Assembly (NCBI GenBank): GCA_019649035.1
Contig: BMAT01004478.1
Coordinates: forward strand, 67,397 to 103,177
From: Elysia marginata
Lineage: Eukaryota > Mollusca > Gastropoda > Plakobranchidae
DNA length: 35,781 bases
Direction: 5' to 3'
Part shown: positions 1-11,120 of the stretch, one piece after another
Position numbering within the stretch: the first letter of the stretch is position 1
Layout of the letters: every line of letters starts with the position of its first letter
Program-made: the position numbers and the translations under genes
Notes under the pieces: generated by a model
What the model was told of the DNA's origin: nothing
The model's input: only the letters and a program-made list of their open reading frames with translations
Database searches by the model: none

Positions 1-58
1 AGAGAGAGAGAGAGAGACAGAGAGAGACAGAGAGACAGAAATACAGACAGACAGATAA
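1..58. repeat. GA/CAGA microsatellite at window edge
   Basis: A simple (GA)n tract grading into CAGA and ACAG units; it probably continues beyond the left edge. No coding content. Confidence 0.9.
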
Positions 59-200
59 CGTGACTGATAAAAGGAAATAAAGAAGGGAATGGATTGAAAT
101 AGAAGAAGCAAGAAAAACAGAGAGACTGGTTCCATGTAACATTACCCTAAAAGACAGTGACAAACAAACTTTTAAAGACGCAAAGATAAGGGCATAGGCG

Positions 201-265
201 AGAGAGAGGGAGAGAAAGAGTGGGAGCGAGAGAAAAAGAGAGATAGATAGATAGAGAGAGAGAGA

Positions 266-315
<50 letters not shown>
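201..315. repeat. (GA)n microsatellite
   Basis: Nearly uninterrupted GA dinucleotides with a short GATA insert near 243-254. The long reverse-strand open frame across it encodes a Ser-Leu run and is only a translation of the repeat, not a gene. Confidence 0.95.
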
Positions 316-2154
316 ACTTTAAAAAGCGATTGACGTGCATAGAGACATTGGGAAGTTTGAGTATTACAAAAATCAGATGGTAATAAAGGCAAATATGCAC
401 ACCGCGATGATGATATAACGTACGGAGCGTGTGAATGCTTTTGGATATCTTTAAATTGATTGGGTTGTCTGCAAATGAAAAAAAAAAGAAATGGTACAAT
501 GGAATTCAAAACCCAGGGAACAACCGTACTCTATAATGGAAACTGCGGAAGTAAAGATATACCAAACTATTCCATTGACCTCTCTGTGGTTATTTGCCTG
601 ATAAAAACGTAGGATAGAAATCGTTAAACACCAGGTTAAAATCAAATAACTAGCAAAAGTTAGCTGGCACAGCCGTGGAAAAAGACTCTCTGCTTCAAAT
701 GATTAAAAGGTTTTAAAGGTATACAATTAGCAGTAGAGAAAAGTAGGCTTTTTAGTGGAAATGCCCGAAATGCTTCAAAACAGCACAAGAAAGCACAGCT
801 TTAAAATCAACTGAAAAAGTAAGAACATTATTTGACGATACCTACTGTATGCTAGAACCACAAGAAATTCCAAAAATTCGACACTTATTCCATTACCGCG
901 TTATATTCCGATATGCCCGTTTTATACAGCCACTACCACGGTCAAGCCATTTCTAACGGCTTAAATGCAAAATTAATGCGTTTACTCTTTGCCATATACA
1001 ATTCATCTTAGCGGCGTTAACTGGTTATATTTATTTTAAAATTTGGAGGGTTGAATTTAGTATGTATGGTTTAAATACTACCTTAGAAAAAAAATATGAA
1101 TCAAAGGGAATACCCGTAATGCGTTCACTTCAAAATCGAACAATATAGGCAGCACAATCTCACTGACCCAGACGTCCGGAACCGCTAGAAGAAGCTTGAA
1201 GATAACACATAAGGGTTGCTATGTTAAAAACCATTAAGAATTATCGTGTAAGAGAAAAACCGTTAAGAACTATCGTGCAAGAGGAACCACAGTTCTTGAT
1301 GGAAGTTTCAAAGCATGAATGTAGTGTAACCTTTCTTTATCCACATCACATTCAATAATTACCAGTATATTATCAATATGCTTATAGCAAATTGTGAGAC
1401 ATTTTATATTTATATCATTATTGCTATTTTATCATAGTATTCACATTTTTCGCTTCTCGCTCAATTTCTAATTTTCTGTCTCTGTAGTTTTCCAGAAACA
1501 GGACTGTGATATGAACCTGATCTATATGAATAACCATTAGTTAGACCTCGCAGACTATAGATTGCGAAATAATTGATAGGTTTTGATTCGAAGTGGATTT
1601 TTAACACCTCGAATTTTCTTTTAAAAAACGTAAACTGCCACATGTTATGAATGTATTGCTTGCCTGAAAGATTGGTTGGTTGATGGAGTCTGCACTTGAA
1701 AAGATAATCTTATCTATTTGCTAACACGACAATCGCCAGGAGAAGATTCTTTTGTAAAAACACATCAAGATCAGTAGGGCCTCGTTTCATATCCGATTAT
1801 TGCGTGATATTACAAGAAAACAGTGGAATGTTGTTTCGCTTAGTCATGAAAAGTTTTTAAAAAGTGCATTTGGCATAAAAAATCCCTCACTAAAGTTTCA
1901 TAGAAATTAATCGTTATCAGTATTGCCTTTTGACCTTTGAAATTTTGTTGGTGCATTTCGATTACTCCACCCATTCCAAACTGCTTTGATATCACAGTGG
2001 CTGTTGTAAAAAAAATAATAGATGAAGACGAAACAAAAGTGGTGATCAACAAGGAAAAATGAGAGCAAAAGGAAACAAATATAAATAATGATAAAATTGT
2101 TTTATACTGCGGCGATCCAAAGATGCTTAGAAGGATGAGAAAAGTTTTCTCTCG
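316..2154. other. Non-coding flank, nothing recognised apart from one short dimer
   Basis: AT-rich sequence upstream of the receptor gene. The open frames here are short (at most about 70 codons), AT-driven and without recognisable motifs. The only structure I see is the 29-bp tandem dimer at 1226-1283, listed separately. Confidence 0.6.
1226..1283 (+). repeat. 29-bp tandem dimer
   Basis: Two adjacent 29-base units (1226-1254 and 1255-1283) begin with AAAAACC and contain TTAAGAA/CTATCGTG. They differ at three positions, all transitions. This is a recent local duplication with no sign of function. Confidence 0.85.
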
Positions 2155-2300
2155 TTAAGCCGCTGCCACAGTAAGAGTGAGTGCGTTGGCGGGTCCCGCG
2201 TGCGCTGTATGCATTGTTCAGCACTGGTTACCACTGGGTCGCTAGCGGGGGGACAATCAGGCGGCGTTTAGGTTAGCTTTGCGCTGGCTCATTCTGTCAC
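2155..2300 (+). promoter_or_regulatory. CpG-rich island upstream of the receptor, candidate promoter or 5' exon
   Basis: About 145 bases stand out from the AT-rich flank by high GC and roughly ten CpG dinucleotides (for example GGCGGGTCCCGCGTGCGC and GGCGGCG). The island lies about 0.9 kb before the receptor start codon. Donor-like sites occur inside it (CA|GTAAGA near 2170, GA|GTGAGT near 2177). A possible acceptor, TTTTACCTCTAAG, ends at 3183, two bases before the ATG. A 5' non-coding exon spliced onto the start-codon exon is therefore plausible. No TATA box or transcript evidence is available, so the role is inference. Confidence 0.3.
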
Positions 2301-3139
2301 TTGAACTTTTCGTTTAACAGTCGCTAAGATACAGAGTGTAAAAGATAAAATTATGGGGAAAAAACCATAGTCAATCGTGATGCTTAAACAAAAAACGTGT
2401 TCTTTTTAGAAGTTTAAAAAGATGGTGACATTGTGTTTGGTCACACTGTATAAACATAAATAAAATTATAGTAACAAGCTTTATCTAGCTCAAAATAGTG
2501 TTTTTATTAGACTAGCAAAGCCACCAACACATTTCGAGGTCTTGTGTCTTTTACTTCTTTGCCAATGCACTGTTCAGGGGGATTCGCTGACACATATTGG
2601 TTTTGGGAAAAAAAGCTATTTTATTGAGATTGACATAATGAAATCTCAGACTTCTTTAAAGGCCTTAAATGGATTTGTACTCAACAACTACAGCCTATTC
2701 ACAGAAAATACGTTAAGAGAGTTCACGGAAAATAAGATTGGCTGTTCCATTTCAACAATTATTACTGCGTGAACATGTGAAGACGGAGTATTGTGTTCCA
2801 CAGAAGGCTGGCATTTATAAAGTCTACCTTAGAGCTGGATAACGCTTTCATTAATCGTGAGTTAGGTTGAAAATGCTTTTCTGCATCGTGACTGCAGCCT
2901 CTCCGTTATTTCCGTTTTTACTCCCAGTTGACTTACTGCTTCTTGTTCATTTTCTGGTCTGCAAGGAAACGCATCGAAGTTCAATACATAAGGGATAAAT
3001 TGCAAGATTTATGTTCAAAGTTTTTTCATTAAAGCGGAAACGATTACAAACTAGCATTAGGTATGGCAGTGCTGCGATCTTGTTTTTTTTTATAATTACT
3101 TAAAGCGATAAAAAAGGATTGTACAAACGATAAAGACCG
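2301..3139. other. Presumed 5' flank, 5' UTR or UTR intron of the receptor gene
   Basis: AT-rich sequence leading up to the receptor start codon. A 76-codon forward open frame at 2542-2772 matches no family I know and has no compositional sign of coding. I see no other element. Confidence 0.45.
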
Positions 3140-3163
3140 ATGGTGAAGCCAGCGGCGCTCTGA
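3140..3163 (+). promoter_or_regulatory. Short upstream ORF (7 codons) before the receptor start
   Basis: ATG at 3140 opens a seven-codon frame (M-V-K-P-A-A-L) ending in TGA at 3161-3163, 21 bases before the receptor ATG and in a different frame. If the transcript includes this stretch it could lower receptor translation. If the 5' leader is instead spliced to the acceptor ending at 3183, the uORF would be intronic and irrelevant. A donor-like GTAAGT follows at 3166-3171. Confidence 0.35.
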
Positions 3164-3184
3164 ACGTAAGTTTTACCTCTAAGA

Positions 3185-3585
3185 ATGCATGGCTACAACG
3201 GAGGAAATATAACACCGGATAATCGTTCCCTTGTCGAGTACGACGTGGATGAAGAAGAACCCGAGCTGAACTCCCTGGAGGCTGTTGCTCTGATACTGCG
3301 AGCTATGGCAATGGCAGCTATCATGGTCGGTGCAATCTTCGGCAATGTTCTCGTTATCAGCAGTGTTCTGAGGTTTGAACGTCTCAGAGGCATAACGAAC
3401 TTCTTCATTGTGTCGCTGGCATTCGCTGACCTGTTGGTGGCCATCCTAGTGATGCCATTCAACGCCAGCATGGAGATCTCCGGCAAGTGGGTGTTCGGCA
3501 GGACCATGTGTGACATCTTCAATGCTAACGACGTTCTCTTCAGTACCGCCTCGATACTGCATCTCTGCTGTATAAGCATGGATAG
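3185..3585 (+). CDS. OctbetaR: Beta-adrenergic-like octopamine receptor, coding exon 1 (N-terminus to TM3)
   Basis: This exon encodes residues 1-133 plus two bases of codon 134 of a class A aminergic GPCR, predicted to bind octopamine at the plasma membrane and couple to Gs/cAMP (role known for the family, not shown here). The extracellular N-terminus has two N-glycosylation sequons (N8-I-T, N13-R-S) and an acidic stretch. TM1 carries the GN motif (N54, position 1.50). TM2 has SLAFAD (D82, 2.50). ECL1 has the usual Trp (W102). TM3 has the disulfide Cys (C109, 3.25), the amine-binding Asp (D116, 3.32), the run [12 protein letters not shown] typical of octopamine beta receptors, and the start of DRY (D133). 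ATG 3185 is the first in-frame start after a TAA at 3167. The exon ends ATAG|GTAATT, a phase-2 donor inside the Arg codon. Without splicing the frame stops at once (TAA 3587-3589). A dopamine D1-like or other amine receptor is a less likely alternative. Confidence 0.9.
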
Positions 3586-4675
3586 GTAATTTGAAGCTTA
3601 TTGTGTTGTGGTTAGAAAATCAGCTGACTTATCGAACAACATCTAAATCTACTTTTAGTTTCGAGAGTACGTTGCTAAGTGTTATCTTGTAACCATTTTA
3701 TGTTCATTTCAATTTCTACCTTATACCCCATTCATTCATTTACAATTTTTTAATAAATACTTAGTATAGCATAGCTAATTCAATTGTTTCTGTGGTACCA
3801 TTATGAACATTTATTTTTCTAGCAATTTCACTTACAACAAAATTAGACAATTATTGATATCTCAATGAAAGTAAAAAAATAACTACAATCTCTAACTTAA
3901 CAAATGTGAATTTTGTCTCTGTTGCATTAACATTTAATTTTTGACCGTCATGATTATAGTTTGGTTTAAAAAACAGTATGAAAACGAAAGGAAAAAAAAA
4001 CTGTAACCTCAATCTTGAGAGCTCAAGTACGACAGGTAAGATGTTAAAGCAAACAAAAAAAAAAACAAAAAAACAAACAAACTCACCAAACAACAACGAT
4101 AAAAAACAAGTTACACACAAAGAAGAAACAACGCGGCAAACAACGGCCTTCAAACAATGACCTAGGCCCTTTTTTCAATTTACTTTAAAACGCTAAAATA
4201 GCTTCTCAAGTCATCATTCTTTTTCTATATCTTTCTATCTATTTATTTTTTCCTCTTTGGTTTTATTTAACTCCTGTTGAATCTACTGCGAAAAAAGGAT
4301 AAAACCATCCGTTTTTTTTAAAAAAGCTCATCCCATGATATCCCCTACGCTTTTTGAATACTATTTCTCCTTTTCTTTGAAAAAAAAAAACAATTAAAAT
4401 TCATAAACATGCAGCTGCTCCTTTTCCTATTCCATCATTAACCAATCTTCTCCGATTTGTTCCGTCTTTATTTTCGGCAATCTTTTCTCTTCTGATTTGC
4501 CGGCGTTGCTTTAAAACAACATATCTATCTCGCTCTTTCTGCACCCCATTATACTTTGTGTGCTCTGTTAAATTCTCATGCACACCTCTCACATAACAGT
4601 TTACTGTATTTCTCATTTTCCTAACTTGACCTATCTATCTCTCTATGTAAGTACCTCTCAATTTCTGTTTATATT

Positions 4676-4684
4676 GTCTATCTG

Positions 4685-4767
<83 letters not shown>

Positions 4768-4819
4768 GTCTGTCTATCTATCTACCTATCTATCTATCCG
4801 CCTATCTCTCTCCCTATCT
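4676..4819. repeat. (TATC)n microsatellite
   Basis: About 140 bases of TCTA/TATC tetranucleotide units with occasional TGTC and CCTA variants at the ends. The overlapping forward frame reads as an Ile-Tyr-Leu-Ser repeat and is an artefact. Confidence 0.95.
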
Positions 4820-6799
4820 TGCTTAAAGATATACAAACTTTTTATACTAAAAACTCAGTACTTACACACAGAAAATTTGGATGTTTCAAATACTCAGTCT
4901 AGACATACTAGAGATTCAACTGCTATTTTTGGCGGCTAGTCACAAAAGCCTCTGTTATTACGATCCAATCCCGTACATGCTGTTCATTTTTCATCTGAAC
5001 ACCCATTGCCTCGAGGGTGCCTCGAGTTATTCAACACCCGAACAAAATATTGACACAGCGCTACATCTATGAGGTCAAGCAGCGAGAGATGGATCCATTC
5101 TCGAATAAAATAAAACAGAGCACCCACTGAATCTATGAGTATGGAGTTATGGAAGAAGACATAATATAAGACAGCATTAGGTCAACACAACACATTCTTT
5201 TTTTCCCAGACTAAACGCTTACAACCAATACTACACACATAAAATCTTGGCTCCCACCATACTTTTCAAGACAATCTTAAAGGTTAAAAATAGCTCGTGA
5301 TGCGGTAATGATTTTATGTGCGTATTTCACTTATTAAAAAGATTACAGGTTTTTATGCAAACGACACAAACTTCTTTTTTTCACATTTTTTAGTCGGAAT
5401 GAAAAAAAAATTATGAAGAAACTTTTGAAATATAGGATGCTATCATAGTAAAAATAATATGATATCTACATTTAGGTTTGATATGGGTAGGCCTACTGTT
5501 TAATTCAGGTTCAAAGGAATTACCAACACCACATAATAGCAAGTCATAATATAGATCAACTTGCATTCTTAAAAAAAATATTCAAACCTGCTGCCCACAC
5601 CAGTATAACTATACAACCTAAAATTTGACTTTGTAAAGAGGGCCAACAAGATTAGTCAAAAATCTACATATATATAATTAAGGAATATGTAAATTTATGC
5701 AATCCGTCGCAAACAGTATTCCAAACTTTGATCCAAAGTACTGAACATTACCTATAAAGTATCAGCCAAGCTATGTTATTGTTTTTTATAATAATACAAT
5801 ATGTATGATGCATAGGTAATCTTTGTTCAGACCGGGTTTTAATTTTTTTCACTGGTTTTCGTAGACAAAATATATTTGTTAAACAAGTTTACAAATCTAT
5901 CAATGAATTCTGCAGGAAATAATAAACAGTTTCAATAATGTTGATCCCCATTATTATCCTTAGAACACTAAATAAGGATGGCTGGGAATGAATCTGCTTC
6001 TTACATGATTTTTTTAAAAAGAAGGTGAGGTTCTTACAGTCAAACGCAACGGAATCTTATGGACCCCCCCCCCCTCGTGCATTCGCAATAACTTTTGGAT
6101 AAATCGAATACAATAAAGTTGTGACGACCAGTTTTAGCAGACATCTTATCAGTTAAAACCTGATACAAACGTCTTTTCCTTCGTTTTCTCAGGACAGCTA
6201 TTCCTGAGTCAATGTCATTTATTTAACAAAAGTTGTATGACGCGCAAGATATGAATGCCTATACCAGTCTTTAATAGGTCTAATCAAAGCCGGATACATT
6301 TTCGCGTCATAATTATGTGAATAATGGCATAAAGTCATGGCATTAGTTCTTGATTTTTAAAGATTTATCAAAAATTAGATTATCCTTTACACCCCTAAGT
6401 GTGAGATACACATCTTTCCTAATTGTCTTGGCCAATGGTCATTACTTTTCTTCTAAAAATGTTTTAACCCGCTGCATTAATATTTCGCCGGGTTTGGAAA
6501 GACGGCTAAATCACGTCAATTTTCAGAAAAAAAAAACAATCTTATTGATTTGGATGCCTACAGTTTTTTTCATACTTGTCAACCGTTTGGTCATGATATA
6601 AAAATATTACATTATGTGCAAACCTGATTGGTTTATAATTTCAATTACAAGATGTGTTTTTTTCATTGAGCTGGAAATTCGATAACACCTTCGTCAATCC
6701 GAAAACTGTTCATTTAATTAGAATATGAAGGTCAAAAATCCATCTTGTACTTCAAAAACTATTTTAAGTGCTTTAATTCTCCAAACTACTTTTATTTAT

Positions 6800-7680
6800 A
6801 AGATTACCATTCTCTTCACGACACTAATTCTTTTCATCGTCAACATCTTGAACATCCTGTCAAACAATCACTATCCTTCTTCATCTTAACACCAAGACAA
6901 CCACAACATTTCATCAATACCATCATCATTCTCTACATTATCACCATCTTCGTCCTCACCACCCTTTCTGTTAAATCCTTTAATAACACCATTGTTTTAT
7001 TACTCAGCGCTATCGACTTTATAACCATTATTGTCTTCATCATCCTCCTAAACCGTCAACACACTCGCCATCACTAACTTCATTCCTGCCACTACCACAA
7101 TTATCAACATCACCAACATCACCATCACTATCACTAAATACCACTATTTTACTTACCACAACAATCATCATCGCCACGCCCATCCATATCATACAAATGA
7201 ACATAATTCCCGCCATATTTAAATCAGCATTATTGTCACCATCATAACAACTGCGACCACCACCATCATCCTCAGCAACGGTTTAATCATTATCTTAACG
7301 ACCATCAATATTGCCGTCATCATTTTTCAATCATTAGTACTCATTTAAACGTGTGCATCCTAAGTATCTTCACTTCCATCACTACAACTATCACCAAACC
7401 TTGCAACTCTATCATCATCATCATCATCATCATCATCCTCATCCTCATCCTCATCATCATCATCATCCTCATCATCATCCTCATCATCATTAACATTATC
7501 ATCATTCTCATCCTCATCCACAACACCATCATCATCCTCATTCTCATCATCATCATCAATTACATCATTATCATAATCCTAACCAAAATTGTTCTCTACT
7601 CTGATACTATTTATATAATCCCTGTCAACACCACCATAAAGTATCACCCACATAGTCAACATTATTTTCAATAAACATAC
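6800..7680. repeat. Degenerate ATC/CAC trinucleotide satellite, G-poor top strand
   Basis: A core of nearly pure (ATC)n with CTC variants at about 7410-7577 sits inside some 900 bases of decayed ATCA/CACCATC units. The top strand is strikingly poor in G. Open frames on both strands here (Ile-rich forward, Met/Arg-rich reverse) come from the repeat and are not genes. Confidence 0.8.
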
Positions 7681-10600
7681 CTTTTCATAATTATATTCAG
7701 CCTTTTTTTTTATCCCAACCACCCCCGCCGCCAATACTCTCATCAGGCATCTGATTTTAAAAAATATGAAACCAGACATCACCTAAATATAGTAAATCTA
7801 AAAAATATGCGGAAGATTACTTGGATTACCTTGGACACAGCCATAGAGTACTTGATCAGCAGAGTCGTAAACCCAGCGATCGGAGTTTCTTACTGTAGTT
7901 ACATAAGTGTCATATTACCTGAGAAAGCAGTGTGGATTGGCTTACCTATTTATCATTTTAAATATAGGTCATCAATTATCCAGATATACTTTTTTATCGT
8001 GTTAAGGTGGCGCAGTTTGAGAAATCTCTACCTTACAAAAAAGAAAATAAACAAAACCCAGTCTGCGTTTTATGGGAATAATCAGAAATGACTTCCGGCG
8101 AAAATTTGATTTACGTCATTGTCATTTCATCCCCGCGATTTGTTCGGCCACTGCACTAATATTAATTTCATGTGCCTAAAAATTAGTTCAAACAACAAGG
8201 ACGTTTCTTGATTTTTTTTTCTCAATATTATCATACATGCAACGGTTTTAAGCAAAACTAAAAAAAATTGAATGCGATGACGTTTTTCTTCTCTATTGAA
8301 AATAATGATAAAGAAAACAATATTATTTTCGAAGGTGGGCAATTCATAACAAATTTAACATTTTTCTATGCTTAAAACAATACAACAAATAGGTACCTTG
8401 TTATATCACATTATACGAATTCACCTGTTCTTTTTTCTTTCTAATCTTATATCATCTTTTGGTAGTAGTTCAAACCGTTCAAATGAATGGGATGGAGTTT
8501 AATAAAAAAAAACTCACTTAGCCAGGAGAAGAAAAAAATGACCACGCAATAAATGGTTAGTTGTCTTAAGCTATTCCATTTATTCATGATTGATGCCGTT
8601 TACGTCAAATAAATTTGTCATAATATATAAGTACTCACTTTTGTAACTGAATCAGGAAGACATTGGGAAAACAAGAGAGGTTTAGAAATGTGATCCACAT
8701 CCATTTTTAGTAATGGCAATTTAATCCAAACAACAGTATTTTATTTGCTCCTCTCAACCCCTTTAGCACTTAAGGGGTAACTAGATCTTTCAAGACTAGC
8801 CGAAATAAAGGATGCGAGGAAAGCAATGGCAAACTGACTCACTATGACCTATGCCTTAAAAATCAGGACCCTGCTCATTTTTCCACCTGCGCTCGTCTCG
8901 AATGTGGAAAACTTTACTTTTTACTTTTAGGTTATCTAAATTAGAATTTAGCCTTTTCTTATTTAAATGAGGGTTTCAAATTTTCATTTCTAAAAGGCGC
9001 TTGAAAAACAACAATTATTAAAGCAGTTTGATATTAATTTCTTTAAATATGCTACGAAATTAAAGAAAAAAAACAGTATGGAGTTTTTCTCTTTGAATCT
9101 CGGACAGGAGTATGTTATCTGGATGCTCTCTCATTAAACTGGTAAAGTATTAGGTCAGATTTTTATCGAGAAAGGATTGAAATCATAAACGCTGCTAATG
9201 TATCATTCTCAGCACTTGTGTTATTTGTAAAATACACCTTTTACTAAACAACAAACAGCGTAACAGAGATGGCGAAACTTTTTCACAAAGACACGAGGCA
9301 CCAATAGTCATTATGATCCCCTAGATAGTCAACAACAAAGTAGATGCCATACACAGTGTAGTTGATCCTTAAGTAACAGCGTTAAGAGCCCAAACAAGAA
9401 CCCAAAACAAGCAACAATTCTTTCCATCGACAATTCGGGTTTGGAATATTATACAATGAGACAAAATAATAGCACTTGGTAAGAACACATACAGCTGATT
9501 TTAAAGAAAACCCTTGGACGAAAATTTGGCTGAATCTTACAAAATGTTTAATCTGCTAGAATACACCAGAAGTGCTTTGCAGATAACAGAAGGAGATTTA
9601 GAAATTTAGTATTACCCAAACCTACATAAATATGATATGGAAACACACATGCTAAAAACAGATTTTTTGCAGTTTGAAATTTATTCCTTTACCACGGGTT
9701 GCTTTTATTTACTTCGTGTTTTTGTTTATTGCGCTTTTGCATTTCTTTTTATTATATGGGGTCTATTGTAGATATTTTTAACTGTTTAAACCTGAACCAC
9801 ATCTGTGTATTGACTGAAACAGAGAGGCATTGGTGATAATATATATGAGGTGACCTGGGTTATCAGGCACAAGTGAAATTCTGACGAATTAAGTAATAAA
9901 TATCTTATAAAAGTAGAAATTAAAAGGCCCTACAAGTGGTTGAATAATTTTATATTATTTTCTAGCTTATTTTCATTCCGGAAAAAAAATTCATTTTGAA
10001 GCAAGGAAAATGGTTTATTCATAGTTATTTTGTTACACAAAGTGTTCGAAGTTAAAACACGAGCGGCTTGTGCATGATTTACTCTAGTTGCCTCAAAAAT
10101 CCTTATTCTAAAAGAACATTGACGCCAACAATAGTGTAAGAAATAGACCATTGCAGGATAGTAAAACAATTTTTTTCAAAAACAAGAATGTTTTTTTTTT
10201 TTAATCCGAGAACAGTAATTTTTTTTATTCTACACATCTAATCCTTTACGCTTGAGGGTCAAAATAACAAAAATGTTTGTTATTCCCAAAGAAATATGGA
10301 GTTCTCGGTATGTGCAAAGGGTATGGCTCTCCATGATCATTTTCTTATAGGCAACTACTCTGGTAAACTGACTAGATCAAAAGCATTTTATGTGAAGGAT
10401 GAACATTTGTTACGATCAATACCGTGTGCGACCGACGTTTGCAGCAATGACGGCCTAGCATCTGCGCATCATAGAGTTACCGATGTTAGAAATTTGACCT
10501 TGTAGGATCGCGTCCTAGGTCTGAGAATCGTGGGCGTGAAATACGATTTACATCGAAAATGAACGATAAAAAGACAACCAATACTGGTTTTGTACTCCTG

Positions 10601-10840
10601 CAATTGATTCCTTTCCTAATAATGTAAAAAAAACCGAGGCTGGACTTCTTTACTTATGGGATCAATAATTACTTGCGTTGCATCATCCTTTATATTTTTG
10701 TAACCAAGTTTTACGTATAGAGAGGTTTAGTAAAGACTCTCATACTCAACAAGAGCGTCAGAGAATAAATAGCAGGGTCTTTTTTTCCTGGGCACACGGC
10801 ATAGTGAGATAGTTTGCAATATTGCTTCCCTTGCCAAAAT

Positions 10841-10950
10841 TTTAAAGTACCTAGCTACCCATTAAGAGCTGGGTGGGCACGGGGAGCAGATAATGTTTTG
10901 TCCAGACTGGGAATCGAACCAAGTGTATTTCGGAGAGCGATTGGGGAGCG
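10841..10950 (-). mobile_element. tRNA-derived SINE fragment in the receptor intron
   Basis: On the reverse strand the sequence GGTTCGATTCC (plus positions 10910-10920) is a perfect RNA polymerase III B box. It is followed by CAGTCTGGAC and a GC-rich stretch (reverse complement of GAGCTGGGTGGGCACGGGGA, 10866-10885). No clear A box remains, so the copy looks 5'-decayed or truncated. The pattern fits dispersed tRNA-SINEs of invertebrates. No target-site duplication was found, and a true tRNA is excluded because no cloverleaf can be completed. Confidence 0.5.
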
Positions 10951-11120
10951 ATGTATACTAGAAAAACCTGAAAATTGCACACATAAATATAAGTAATTAA
11001 TTTTTAACGCACATAACCAATTATCAAAGATTAAGTCTAAAGAAATGTTCCGATTATTTCAAATAGTCAATTTGTTCACAAAATATTCTTTTTTTTTCCT
11101 CCCAAACATTTCTGTGAAAG

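Larger units (their letters stand above)
3586..11120 (+). other. 7.5-kb intron of the octopamine receptor gene (phase 2, within DRY)
   Basis: The donor AG|GTAATT at 3585/3586 and acceptor TTTCTGTGAAAG|G at 11120/11121 restore D-R-Y-I-A-I in frame, with a strong pyrimidine run (11089-11101) before the acceptor. The intron is AT-rich and holds a TATC microsatellite (4676-4819), a C11 run (6064-6074), a long degenerate ATC repeat (about 6800-7680) and a tRNA-SINE fragment (about 10841-10950). Short open frames at 7807-8091 and 10296-10505 have no recognisable family. A stretch at about 8760-8930, containing GAGGAAAGCAATGGCAAAC, may be an old dispersed repeat, but I cannot assign it. Confidence 0.9.

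Noticed and set aside
147..509. 120-codon reverse open frame
   Set aside because: It is a translation of the GA microsatellite (Ser-Leu run) with no independent coding signal.
2542..2772. 76-codon forward frame before the receptor as a separate small gene
   Set aside because: No recognisable motif, no codon or GC signal, and a length expected by chance in this amount of sequence.
3193..3579. 128-codon reverse frame opposite receptor exon 1
   Set aside because: Antisense shadow of the receptor exon, which has conserved GPCR motifs on the forward strand.
4578..4826. 82-codon forward frame rich in Ile-Tyr-Leu-Ser
   Set aside because: Produced entirely by the TATC microsatellite.
7341..7674. 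Met/Arg-rich reverse frame and Ile-rich forward frame
   Set aside because: Both are read-outs of the ATC repeat.
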